Assembly: GCA_013540595.1 (NCBI GenBank)
Contig: JABXKE010000002.1
Span: forward strand, 620,050 to 684,049
DNA: 64,000 nt
Source: Pyrodictium sp.
Lineage (GTDB): Archaea; Thermoproteota; Thermoprotei_A; Sulfolobales; Pyrodictiaceae
Direction of reading: 5' to 3'
In this document: piece after piece, positions 34,777-43,397 of the stretch
How positions within the stretch are numbered: the first letter of the stretch is position 1
How the letters are laid out: each line of letters starts with the position of its first letter
The notes under the pieces: generated by a model
Databases searched by the model: none
The model's input: the letters and a program-made list of their open reading frames with translations, nothing else
What the model was told of the DNA's origin: nothing
Position numbers and translations under genes: made by a program

Positions 34777-35811
34777 GTGGCCCAGATAGCTATTGTGATG
34801 AGGGATAACAAGTTAGTCGCAAGCGACACCGGCGAGTGGGAGTTCATAGACTCTGGGGGAGAGGCAGAAGTCTACCGCGTGAAAATAGGTGGGAGGAGCT
34901 ACATAGCTAAAGTGTTCAGCGAGGAGTACACTAGGCTTGCAAAGCCCCTAGAGCGTGTCTCAGAGATAATGAGGAGGCTCATACGTGCCAGGCACCGGTG
35001 CAAGCGTCCACTCAGCCTCTTCGTTAGAGGGCTCCCGGCAGGGTTCGCGTCCCATGGCGGTCGTGCAGTCCTAGTCTTCAACGATGTCGAGGAGTTTAGG
35101 ACTATAGCAGACATCCTCTCCTCTACAGAGAGCATAGTCGATTATCTAACCCTTAATACGCCGCGTGAGAGGAGGCGCTATGCGTGGGATTTAGCTGAGG
35201 GTATTGCGTGCCTAGAGTACATAGATGTTCTCCACGTAGACTTAACAACAATGAATGCCGCCTACGGGGTATACGAGGGTGTGAGGGGGGTCTTCCTCTT
35301 TGACATAGAAGCAGCTGCAGTCATAGCGCACCCTGACTACCCCCTCGTAGTCCTCCCTGCAAGGGATGCAAACTATATGCCTGTAGAGGTCTTGCCAGAC
35401 CTCGGGATAGATGCTAGGCCACCACAGGTAGATGACTTGCCTCTCGTCCTTGACCCCGCAGGCCTCAGCCCAGAAGTGGCATCCTGGGCCTCATGGGCTA
35501 TGAGCTGGTATGGCCTACAACTAGTAGCCTACACCTATGCTGGCACAAGCCTTTTCCAAGGCCTCAAGAAGCTTGATGCAAGCCAGTGGAGGGGCGTTGT
35601 TGAGGCGGAAAGAGAGTACGGCTACCCCGGGGGGTGGCCTCCACGGAGCATGCTCGACATGGGGCTGCTCGACACTGACGAGTACAAAGTACTCAGGGAT
35701 ATGTGGGGGGATCTGGGTGAGAAGTTTGTTGCACTAGTATACCAGCTCTTCGTCGTCGATATTGCCGAGAAGAGGAGGGCGCCAACAGCCACCATATCGT
35801 CCCTCATCTAG
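34777..35811 (+). CDS. Atypical Ser/Thr protein kinase-like protein
   Basis: A 344-residue kinase-fold protein. Gly loop SGGEAEVYRV near residue 26, Lys in SYIAKVF near 45, catalytic loop HVDLTTMNAAY near 153 (H-x-D-x4-N), and metal Asp in LFDIEAAAV near 172, where the usual DFG is DIE. The C-lobe is diverged, with Trp-rich helices (WASWAMSWYGLQLVAYTYAG). This fits kinases associated with vWA and PP2C genes, such as the TerY-P triad. GTG start after GGGGGTG. It probably phosphorylates the neighbouring vWA, Roadblock or zinc-ribbon proteins; substrate is inference. Confidence 0.8.
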   Translation: MAQIAIVMRDNKLVASDTGEWEFIDSGGEAEVYRVKIGGRSYIAKVFSEEYTRLAKPLERVSEIMRRLIRARHRCKRPLSLFVRGLPAGFASHGGRAVLVFNDVEEFRTIADILSSTESIVDYLTLNTPRERRRYAWDLAEGIACLEYIDVLHVDLTTMNAAYGVYEGVRGVFLFDIEAAAVIAHPDYPLVVLPARDANYMPVEVLPDLGIDARPPQVDDLPLVLDPAGLSPEVASWASWAMSWYGLQLVAYTYAGTSLFQGLKKLDASQWRGVVEAEREYGYPGGWPPRSMLDMGLLDTDEYKVLRDMWGDLGEKFVALVYQLFVVDIAEKRRAPTATISSLI

Positions 35812-35921
35812 CCCCTAATGCGGAGATGAACCATAATCCTTTTCATTAATAAGGAGAACGGATATTTCTACACCTGGGAAACTCTTTCCACAGCCAGAAC
35901 ACTAGGGCGAGGGATTAATCC

Positions 35922-36701
35922 GTGGCAGAGAAGCAGGAAGCCAGTACTTTCACTCCAGAGGAGGCTCTAACACAAGTGATAACGTTAGCCTCAGGGGTAG
36001 ACGGGGTAGACGCTGTCATAGGGCTACATGAGGGCTTGGTGTATACTGTCCACTCCCCCCGCCCCGAATTCGAGCAGAGGGTAGACGAGTACGTGGGCCG
36101 CATCAATGAGATGCTAACACTTATGGAGAAGAGAGTAGTTGATGGTGGAGAGAAGGCTGAGACTATGCTCGTCTCGTCTGGCAGGCGCGCAGTACTAGCC
36201 GCCGACCTAGGGGACCGGTTCACAGTAGTGCTAGTAGGTGATAGGAATGCGTTGAAGAGCCTGAGCGATAGTGTTGAGAGAATTGTTGGTAGGAGCCTGC
36301 TAAGATGCCCGGCATGCAATGGCATACTAGACGTGCACAACTACCGTTGCCCAGTCTGCGGCAAAAACATACCATTCACATCGCCATTATGCCCGCACTG
36401 TGGAGCCTATACACCCGTGCGGGAGTGCCCGCTATGCAAGACTCCTCTACGAGTAAAGCCCGGGGCTGTAGAGACTGCAGAGAAGGAGGAACTCGAAGTA
36501 CTCAAGCCCAAGGCCCCAGTAGCGGCACCAGAGTATGGGGGAAGGGACATGTTAGGCTTCCTGGTTGGTAGCGCTGCAACACTAGCATACTTCGTAGTAA
36601 CCATAGGCTCTGGCATTGAGCCGCTAAAAGCTGTGCTGGCAGGGCTACCCGCAATACTAGGCATATGGCTTGTACTGCTGTGGGGGAGAAAGAAGGCCTA
36701 G
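35922..36701 (+). CDS. Roadblock-like, double zinc ribbon, membrane-anchored protein
   Basis: A 259-residue protein. Residues 1-125 look Roadblock/LC7-like (EEALTQVITLASGVDGVDAV, AVLAADLGDRFTVVLVGDRN). Residues about 128-185 hold eight Cys in four CxxC pairs: CPACN, CPVCGK, CPHCGAY and CPLCK, a double zinc ribbon. Two hydrophobic helices (LGFLVGSAATLAYFVV and KAVLAGLPAILGIWLVLLW) end it. In Sulfolobus the ArnA partner of ArnB also has a zinc finger (with an FHA domain), so this protein could fill an ArnA-like role without FHA. That is speculation. GTG start at 35922. Confidence 0.72.
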   Translation: MAEKQEASTFTPEEALTQVITLASGVDGVDAVIGLHEGLVYTVHSPRPEFEQRVDEYVGRINEMLTLMEKRVVDGGEKAETMLVSSGRRAVLAADLGDRFTVVLVGDRNALKSLSDSVERIVGRSLLRCPACNGILDVHNYRCPVCGKNIPFTSPLCPHCGAYTPVRECPLCKTPLRVKPGAVETAEKEELEVLKPKAPVAAPEYGGRDMLGFLVGSAATLAYFVVTIGSGIEPLKAVLAGLPAILGIWLVLLWGRKKA

Positions 36702-36821
36702 ACAGTAGCACATAAAAATAAGGAGAACACAAGCTCACCCTCTAGGGAGTCAGCCCGAACACCACCCCTTACCTCATTTACCATGCTTTGACACACAAGA
36801 AGCCCGCCATGGTGTTAGCGG

Positions 36822-38399
36822 GTGTTCATCTCAAGGGGTAGAAGCGTAAAGATAAGGAGTACACGCGACCTACCAGTAGCCGAGGCTCTGCAAGAAGCCC
36901 TGAGCCTTGGAGATGCTAGGGTCAGCCTATACGCCCCTGATGGCTCAAGAATCCACGTAGAAGTGTCGAGCGATGGTCGTGCTGGCTGCATAGCAGAGAC
37001 AGGCAGGGGGCTAGTCGAGGGCCCTGACTGCCTACAATTGTTCTGGGAGGCAAGCGAGAAGGAGGGTGGCGTAGTAGAGGTTGTTCAGCTTACACCAGAG
37101 CAGACAGGACTAGACCTAGACTCTAGGCCAAGCTCACTCATACCAGGCGGATCCAAGAGCCTCACATCAACCACCACAGCATTCACGGCATCTTCAATAC
37201 AAACAGCTCCAGTAGCAGCACAACCTACATCCACAGAGCCCAAAGCCAGAGCCGTGACTGCTGAGACAAGGAGGGAGGTCAGACGTGAAACACCAGCAGC
37301 CCCAGCAGCGCCTAGGGCCCCTGGGGAGCCTCCCGCAAGACTTGTATCGCGGGCTACTAGGAGGATCTCAGACATTATTGCTAGAGAGGCAAGAACCCTC
37401 CTCGACGTCGTCCGAGGCCAGACAGACAAGCTCGATACCGTGGAGGAGGTCTCAGCTGCTTTTAGGCCAATAATAGAGAGGGCTGAAGAGGTTCTACAGA
37501 GGCTTGAACGCGAAGTAAAGACGCTAGACGTGCATGTAGTGGTTTTTGAGGACTACATGCAGCCCAAAGACTACACAACAACAGCCAGGACAGTAAGGTC
37601 ACTAGTAACCCATATCAATGGGCTGAGAGAGTCCGTAGAGCTGGCCAAGAACCTCTTAAGCGCAGTGGCAAGGTATGGTGACCTAGTCCCAGTAGACATG
37701 GAGACTCTAGGCGAGATACAGAGAAAGTATGGGCCAGAGGTAGCAGAGGTATTCGCCAAGTCGAGCAGCCCCAGGAAGCTAGCACAGAACACGGCTAAAA
37801 CAATCAAGAAGAGGCTAGAGAAGACACTAAAATCAATAGTCGGAATGGAGAAACACGTAGCAAAAACGAGGACACTCATAGAGCAAACACTCACACAATA
37901 CTCAGACGAGCTACTCAAACCAGTAACACCGCAGGCACAGCAGCCACCACAAGCGGCTACACCCATACCAGCACAACAGCCACAGCCAATACCAGCCTCA
38001 GCACCTGCAACACAGCAAGCCCAGCCCAAGCCAGCGGCAAGGCCCCCGCCACCAAGACCTGAGCCTAGACTAGAGGAGATACTCGCAAAGCATGGATTCA
38101 AGATAGGAGAAGTATTCGACTTCGCAACAGCAGCAGTAACACTGATAGCAGGCAAAGAAGCAAGAGCCGAGGCCAAGAAGAACTGTGCAGAAGCCCTCCT
38201 AGACCTTGCACCACTCAAAAAGGCAATAATCCTAGACTGCCGCGCCGAGGAGAAGAGGCTACTCGCAAGAATAGACCCCGAGAAATCCCTCGTAGAAGCA
38301 GTACTAGAAGACAAAGACGGCAAAGTAGCCTTCGGCAGAGAAGCACTAAAACATGCAGAAAAACTCCAAACAAACACAGTTAAAATCTACATACGCTAG
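36822..38399 (+). CDS. Large multidomain helical protein closing the signalling island
   Basis: A 525-residue protein. Residues 1-90 form an alpha/beta domain (DARVSLYAPDGSRIHVEVSS, GCIAETGRGLVEG) similar in pattern to the C-terminal domain of the 28055 protein. A low-complexity linker follows, then a long helical region, about 175-365 (ARTLLDVVRGQTDKLDTVEE, VHVVVFEDYMQPKDYTTTAR), a Pro/Gln/Ala linker and a final domain, 425-525 (AIILDCRAEEKRLLARIDPE, then VEAVLEDKDGKVAFGREALK). Start GTG after ATGGTGTTAGCGG. No enzyme motif. It looks like a scaffold with flexible arms. A hairpin follows the stop. Confidence 0.6.
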   Translation: MFISRGRSVKIRSTRDLPVAEALQEALSLGDARVSLYAPDGSRIHVEVSSDGRAGCIAETGRGLVEGPDCLQLFWEASEKEGGVVEVVQLTPEQTGLDLDSRPSSLIPGGSKSLTSTTTAFTASSIQTAPVAAQPTSTEPKARAVTAETRREVRRETPAAPAAPRAPGEPPARLVSRATRRISDIIAREARTLLDVVRGQTDKLDTVEEVSAAFRPIIERAEEVLQRLEREVKTLDVHVVVFEDYMQPKDYTTTARTVRSLVTHINGLRESVELAKNLLSAVARYGDLVPVDMETLGEIQRKYGPEVAEVFAKSSSPRKLAQNTAKTIKKRLEKTLKSIVGMEKHVAKTRTLIEQTLTQYSDELLKPVTPQAQQPPQAATPIPAQQPQPIPASAPATQQAQPKPAARPPPPRPEPRLEEILAKHGFKIGEVFDFATAAVTLIAGKEARAEAKKNCAEALLDLAPLKKAIILDCRAEEKRLLARIDPEKSLVEAVLEDKDGKVAFGREALKHAEKLQTNTVKIYIR

Positions 38400-38403
38400 C
38401 TCA

Positions 38404-38419
38404 GCCAGGAAAACCTGGC
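38404..38419. terminator. Hairpin just after the signalling island
   Basis: GCCAGG-AAAA-CCTGGC is a perfect six-base-pair stem with a four-base loop, five bases after the stop of the 36822 gene. No T run follows, and archaeal termination relies mainly on T-rich tracts, so it may instead stabilise the transcript end. Confidence 0.35.
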
Positions 38420-38625
38420 GGAACACAGGGAAGCTACAAGAATAAGCTACAATACGCACATGCATAACATACATGGTTCCTAGCATACATAGGCTACTAA
38501 ACCGTATACGCTCTACAAAGCAGCCTCACAGTAGTTGGGCAACTGGGCTTAAGGAGCCACCTTCTACATTATACTGTTACTGATGTATTAGGCTTGCTTG
38601 ATCTGTTTAGTCCCAATAAAACGAT

Positions 38626-38642
38626 ATATATATATATATACC
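38626..38642 (+). promoter_or_regulatory. Long TATA repeat promoter element
   Basis: About eight TA units in a row end 14 bases before the TTG at 38656 of the large secreted protein. This can act as an extended TATA box, though the spacing leaves almost no leader. The rest of the 38420-38655 gap shows no ORF or clear structure. Confidence 0.5.
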
Positions 38643-38655
38643 AGCCGTATTATAG

Positions 38656-41241
38656 TTGCATAATTGTATATGGTGCAGGGTCTTGGGCTGGCGCCCCCAA
38701 AGGGTGCTAGCCCCCATAGTTGTGATACTTGTTACCCTACCAATAGTAGCCTTAGCCTTGAAGCCAGCAACTACAGAGGCACCAGGTGGGGATCAGCCGG
38801 GCACCACTTTCTATCCGCGCATAACAACACGCAAAGTCTACCAGTTCATTGACATAGTCCTCCCCGCAAGCAGGGTTCCGGGCCTGGTGGGGGCCAAGGC
38901 TGGGAGCCTAGTCGCGGCATACTGTGCTGGTGGCGTTGAGCACATAGCGCCCGTCAAGTTGTTGCCGCGGAGGATAACTAGGACCTTCCTCGTGAGTGCC
39001 AACGCCACAGTCCTCATGCCAGAATTAGGCGAAGACAAGGTATTGCCGGACGACGTAATAGTAGTATCACTTCCAGTACCCATAACGAGTACCGAGCCCA
39101 TGAAGGCCTCCCAGCAAGTACCAGCAATAAAGGTGGAACCCTGTACTTGGAGTAGCTACGCCGCTAAGAGCGGTGTCGGGTACAGGGTAGTAGTAGGCCT
39201 CGCAAAGGGTGTAAGGGTGCCAACAGAGGAGGGACCCCTAGCCCTAGGGCAGACAGTAAGCTTCTCAATATACTTCGACTACAACCGCTCACCTTTCAAG
39301 AACGAGTTCTCCATCACGGACTTTGCCGACTTGGAGAGGCTTGGCAGGCTGGTAGGCCTAAAAACCCCGCCAACACATGGACAGGACCTCGCCCGCTTAG
39401 AGGCGGAATGGAGTAGTTTCCTCAAACAGCTAAGGAGCAAGCTCACACAACTCCTACCACCACGTAGCATAACAGTGGGGCCGAGAGAGGCCATGCAGCA
39501 ACCCTTAAGCTTAGAGTCATCGGCAACACACACTCCGGAAGCACTAGCCTCCAACACTGGCGGGGTGGGCAGTGGTGCTGACGGGCCCAGCGTACAGCCC
39601 CTAGCACTAATAGGCGGTGGTGGCGGGGCATCAAGGTACTACCACTTCTCGCTAATAGTTGCGAACAAGACGAAGGTAGCGTTGGCTGGGAGAAGAGTAA
39701 GCGTCTACATGGGCTACGGAGTGGACAGGGTAGTACTGTACTTACGTGCAAACTCGACAAGCAGCACATCCGGCTCTGGGCTACAGGTCACAGTCAGAAT
39801 AGTAGACGTGGCCTCTGAGACTAGCCCAGTAGTATTGTGGAGCTACACTTACACTTACCAGCTAGGCTCAACGCCCAGAGACATATACATATACCCAACA
39901 GTATCGTGGAGTGATAAGCCGCTAAACATAACGATAGAGTTCAAATACTCCTACGGCGCCAACCCATACATCACAATAGCAACACTAAACTTCTACAAGG
40001 TATGGAGCAAAATGCCAACAGAGCAGACGAGGCGTGCAATCCAAATACTCTCGGCTGGGATAGCAAGAATACGCGACCCCTATAACCCAGACTTCCTCCC
40101 ACCAGGATGCCAGCAAGCCCGTGCCTCAGACATGCTCAGCCCCAGCTCGTACTCGCCCCCACTAGGCTTCGGTGGACTAGTAGCACCAACAAGTCTCAAG
40201 TCAGTGGCAATAGACTCTTCAATGATGAACGGCCTCTACTACGATGAAGTCACAGAGTCTAGCCCAGTACTCTACCTGGACATGTGCATATACAGCCGTG
40301 ACCAGACAACAACAGGGACAATAACAGTCAAGGTAGACGGAGTAACATACGCGAGCAAGACAATAACAGTATCACCACCATATAGCTATGCAGGCTTCAC
40401 AATATTCCTCGGTTCACAACCACAGAAAGGGCACGGGCCAATGATAACCATAGAACACAACCTACCAGAAGGAATGGAACTCTACGTAGACGCAGTAGTA
40501 GAGTACCAGTACGCGCCAGAAGTCTGGAAAGAAGACAGCCTCAAAACATGGTTTCTTAAGAGTAGTCCATGGTTTAAACTGCTACTGTACGAGTACCGTG
40601 GCACATACGTAGGATGGGAGTCAAGCATGGTGATGGATTCGCCCATATTCTCGGATGTGAGCAATCGGTATGTAGTGTTTAAACATAGGGTATCCATGGA
40701 GGAGGGAACTGGGGTAAGTGTTAAGTCTGTAGGCATAAAAGTTAAGCCACCCGTATCCCCGTCATCTATAGCTTGTGAAGTTAGGCATGGAAAAGGTAGT
40801 AGCTTAGAGAAGTATGTGGGGGCAGCCGCGACTGCATGGGGGCTTATCTCGACGGGCTTGGAGGTTGCTTCGCTACTAGGCTACACTACCCCAGAACCAG
40901 TATCTAAGGGTGCTGTGATAGCTGGCTTTGCGATCACAGTCTTAATGTCAGCAACTGAAAGTAGGGTTGCGAAATACGAGAATGGCTACTATACTTGTAC
41001 TTGGAGTAGTGGGCTAAGCTCGTACGAGTGGGTAGAAGTGGAGATATACTTAAACTATAATAGGATCAATCCGAAGCTTGGTAACCACTTTAGTGTCTCG
41101 GCTATGGCTAATGATGTATGGGAGTTGAAGGACCAAACGGTCAGCATACCGTACTATCCCTACAGTATTGTGGATCCCACAGTATACGAAGTCTATAATT
41201 CGTTCTATGGTAGGCCTCCTAGCGAGGTAATCTACGGCTAG
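38656..41241 (+). CDS. Large secreted protein of unknown function
   Basis: An 861-residue protein. Basic N-terminus then a signal peptide (VLAPIVVILVTLPIVALAL), after which the protein is extracytoplasmic. It contains two lectin- or sandwich-like segments with related strands (YYHFSLIVANKTKVALAGRR near 325, and GTITVKVDGVTYASKTITVS near 560), several predicted N-glycosylation sites and a Gly-rich stretch near 318. A hydrophobic region near 720-775 might insert in the membrane. TTG start right behind an extended TATA element. The following gene starts one base after its stop, so the pair is cotranscribed. The codon style changes after about 40700. No family recognised. Confidence 0.65.
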   Translation: MHNCIWCRVLGWRPQRVLAPIVVILVTLPIVALALKPATTEAPGGDQPGTTFYPRITTRKVYQFIDIVLPASRVPGLVGAKAGSLVAAYCAGGVEHIAPVKLLPRRITRTFLVSANATVLMPELGEDKVLPDDVIVVSLPVPITSTEPMKASQQVPAIKVEPCTWSSYAAKSGVGYRVVVGLAKGVRVPTEEGPLALGQTVSFSIYFDYNRSPFKNEFSITDFADLERLGRLVGLKTPPTHGQDLARLEAEWSSFLKQLRSKLTQLLPPRSITVGPREAMQQPLSLESSATHTPEALASNTGGVGSGADGPSVQPLALIGGGGGASRYYHFSLIVANKTKVALAGRRVSVYMGYGVDRVVLYLRANSTSSTSGSGLQVTVRIVDVASETSPVVLWSYTYTYQLGSTPRDIYIYPTVSWSDKPLNITIEFKYSYGANPYITIATLNFYKVWSKMPTEQTRRAIQILSAGIARIRDPYNPDFLPPGCQQARASDMLSPSSYSPPLGFGGLVAPTSLKSVAIDSSMMNGLYYDEVTESSPVLYLDMCIYSRDQTTTGTITVKVDGVTYASKTITVSPPYSYAGFTIFLGSQPQKGHGPMITIEHNLPEGMELYVDAVVEYQYAPEVWKEDSLKTWFLKSSPWFKLLLYEYRGTYVGWESSMVMDSPIFSDVSNRYVVFKHRVSMEEGTGVSVKSVGIKVKPPVSPSSIACEVRHGKGSSLEKYVGAAATAWGLISTGLEVASLLGYTTPEPVSKGAVIAGFAITVLMSATESRVAKYENGYYTCTWSSGLSSYEWVEVEIYLNYNRINPKLGNHFSVSAMANDVWELKDQTVSIPYYPYSIVDPTVYEVYNSFYGRPPSEVIYG

Positions 41242-41242
41242 T

Positions 41243-42049
41243 ATGTGGAGGGGGCTGAGCCTAGTGAGGCCTGGCCAGGCCCTATTCATTGTACTTGCAC
41301 TAGTTGTTTTCTCTAACTACTTAACAGCTCTTACCGTGTACGGTATCTATGATCGCATAGTTAGTGTCTCTTCTTATCGTGTTGGCTATGCTGCGTTATT
41401 GACTGGTATTCCTTCCCTTATCGTTTTGCTGGGAGACTTGGCGGCGTATATTATTGCCTCTATGCCCGTAGTGGCTAGGCATGATGGCTTCAGGGGTGTT
41501 GGATGGCTCCTTCGCGGCTATGTTTATGCTTCTCTGCCATTCATGGTACTGCTTGCTCCTGTCTTGGCTGTTGGCGTTGGCGATGTTGCTTCTGGTGGAG
41601 TGTTTGTTGAGGCTGTAGCGTTTATAGTGTATGTGTGGAATGCCATCGTGGCATTGTATGCCTTGTATGTTCATCCTGTTTATGCCCCCTATGCTGCCCT
41701 AATGGCCGCTTATTGGTCGTCGCAGGATGCTGGCACAAGTGGCTTTAAGAGGTTGCTGGTGAGGAACATAGGCTTGATCCCATGGGTATTCATAGCCGCG
41801 TTTGCTTCGTCTATACTTGCTACGCATGCTGTAGGCCTTGCTGCCCGGGTAGTGCCTGGCCTTACAGAGCAGCTGCTAAGTCTTGAAACGAGGCCCGTGG
41901 CGGAGGGTGGATGGATTTGGAAGTGGCTAGAAGCAGCCTCAGTAATTATGCCCAAGTACACTACGGTCATCGCTGACGTGTTGAGGTATGTGCTGTACAT
42001 GTCTATACTTTCTAAGCTGCTGATCAGAAAGATAAGGTTAAAGGATTAA
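41243..42049 (+). CDS. Polytopic membrane protein paired with the secreted protein
   Basis: A 268-residue protein with about six hydrophobic helices, including LFIVLALVVFSNYLTALTVY near the start, GIPSLIVLLGDLAAYIIAS, and FVEAVAFIVYVWNAIVALYA. The overall plan is like Yip1-type or small transport proteins, but no signature residues are seen. The start codon ATG or GTG lies one base after the stop of the secreted-protein gene, implying coupling and perhaps a physical complex at the membrane. Confidence 0.65.
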   Translation: MWRGLSLVRPGQALFIVLALVVFSNYLTALTVYGIYDRIVSVSSYRVGYAALLTGIPSLIVLLGDLAAYIIASMPVVARHDGFRGVGWLLRGYVYASLPFMVLLAPVLAVGVGDVASGGVFVEAVAFIVYVWNAIVALYALYVHPVYAPYAALMAAYWSSQDAGTSGFKRLLVRNIGLIPWVFIAAFASSILATHAVGLAARVVPGLTEQLLSLETRPVAEGGWIWKWLEAASVIMPKYTTVIADVLRYVLYMSILSKLLIRKIRLKD

Positions 42050-42123
42050 AGGCGCTTCCCGGGACAGCTCAAAGGTTTCCCTCTTGAGCCTTAAGAGGTC
42101 ACGTAATGATCGGCACGTTTTAA

Positions 42124-42204
42124 CCCCCAGTTCTCCCCTACACAGTCTACCTAAACGAAGAGGCCGAGAAGATATTCATGGAGTCTATCTATGGGCAGGA
42201 GTGA
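42124..42204 (+). pseudogene. C-terminal remnant of an unidentified gene
   Basis: After a stop codon at 42121-42123, one frame reads PVLPYTVYLNEEAEKIFMES and IYGQE before TGA at 42202-42204. The composition looks like a real protein end, perhaps a nucleotidyltransferase or HEPN-type tail, but no start is present and the upstream 70 bases have no matching frame. Probably the stump of a lost gene. Low confidence. Confidence 0.3.
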
Positions 42205-42215
42205 GGAAGGGACGA

Positions 42216-42425
42216 CTAGGTGTTTGGTGTTGCGGTTTGCGCCTCGGCTAGGAGTTGCTCTAGCTTCTCCTTGGCTTCCTCGAAGCTTATCTTCCAGTTT
42301 CTCCACTCCTCGTAGATGCGCCACGCCTCTTCACCCTTCCCGGCCTCCTCGGCCTCTCCGACAAGGAATAATAGCTCTCCAGCCTGGTTTCTTAGCCTTC
42401 TCCACTCCCTGTACAGCTTACCCAT
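42216..42425 (-). CDS. Small coiled-coil protein next to a broken PIN gene
   Basis: I prefer ATG 42425, which has GGAG just upstream, giving 69 residues rather than the 94 from 42500. The protein is helical and rich in Glu, Trp and Arg (LYREWRRLRNQAGELLFLVG, RIYEEWRNWKISFEEAKEKL). It overlaps the end of the PIN gene by eight bases on the same strand, so it may be the antitoxin-like or accessory partner. No family recognised. Confidence 0.5.
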   Translation of the reverse strand: MGKLYREWRRLRNQAGELLFLVGEAEEAGKGEEAWRIYEEWRNWKISFEEAKEKLEQLLAEAQTATPNT

Positions 42426-42824
42426 CTCCTGGGCACCCCGTGTACTGGTTGACGTGGCCGTATTCCTTTGCTCTCCTCCCGATAAACCTGTCAACAGCAA
42501 TTACTCCATCACAGTCTAGTCGAAGCGCAGCAAGAACATGCATGAGGTCAACGGCTCTCCGGGGACTCCATCCATGAGCTTTTACTAGTAGCCTTGCACG
42601 ACGATTAATCCTTGAGAGTTCGTAGCTGGAAAAGTCGATTACTGCCACGCCAAGCTCTTCTAGGAACTCCTTGACAGCCTCTATGGTCTCGGGCCTCCAT
42701 TTCTCTAGCAGGTGCACACTGCTGACTAGGCACTGGTGCCAGTGACAGCACTCGAGAAGGAACTCTCTAAGTCTTTGGGTTCTCTAGTGCCCTTATCAGT
42801 ATGCTCGTGTCAAGGTAAAAGCAT
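42418..42824 (-). pseudogene. PIN-domain (VapC-type) toxin broken by frameshifts
   Basis: The C-terminal half is an intact PIN segment: RRAVDLMHVLAALRLDCDGV then IAVDRFIGRRAKEYGHV. The N-terminal half lies in another frame: FYLDTSILIRALENP, which carries the first catalytic Asp. Deleting one A from an AAA (complement 42774-42776) joins them as ENPRLREFLLECC. A second frame change occurs within the first few codons after the ATG at 42824, which has GGAG at proper spacing. Two lesions make this a dead toxin gene unless both are sequencing errors. Confidence 0.78.
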
Positions 42825-42840
42825 AGTTATCTCCGTGGCG

Positions 42841-43397
42841 ATGGCACATTAGCACTCACTCTTCTTAGGACATTACAAATACTATTTAAACTCAATGAAT
42901 AATTACAATGACAACATGAATCAAGAATAAGGGCAAAAGAACCTTGGGGGAAGAGCTTATCTGCATACTTTAACAATCATATTTTATATGCTACTAAGGA
43001 AAGAACACTCTAGATATGTTCTAGTATTCTCTACTGTTCTAGCATATCACAGCCTCCTAGGCTCTGACTGCCATGGGTTCAAGTGGTAAGAGTTGAGCAC
43101 CGTTCTATTCCAAGCTTATTGTGCGAAGCTTAAGTGAACTGCGAGCCCTTAGTTTAGCTCTTCTAGTGAATTCACCTACCAGGTTAGGCGATAGGCCTTA
43201 CCAGGCCGTTGCTTTAGCGATGACTGTGTCGAGGGGATATAGGGATCCGCGTTTCTAGGCTCAGCCTAAAACGGTTTATCTCTTAGTGATTCCTGGCATC
43301 AATGGTATAGGGTAGTCTTGTTTTGGTTGCTCTACATCAACTCTATTTCACACAATACTCTTCTAAGATTAGGGCCGCGCTGGGCCCATGAGTCTTA
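42841..43397. other. 557-base gap without a gene
   Basis: I find no convincing ORF, tRNA or known RNA here. AT content is high in the first 170 bases. The one notable structure is a hairpin: GATATG (43013-43018) with CTAG (43021-43024) can pair with CTAG (43039-43042) and CATATC (43043-43048), leaving a two-base bulge. The second half is mixed in composition with no clear pattern. Confidence 0.5.

Noticed and set aside
37571-38377. A 268-codon frame antisense to the 36822 gene
   Set aside because: Composition (Ser, Ala, Cys-rich repeats) is typical of a reverse-strand shadow of an Ala/Glu/Lys-rich protein.
43060-43260. Possible C/D box small RNA near CGATGAC
   Set aside because: No matching D box or paired C'/D' boxes at suitable distance could be found.
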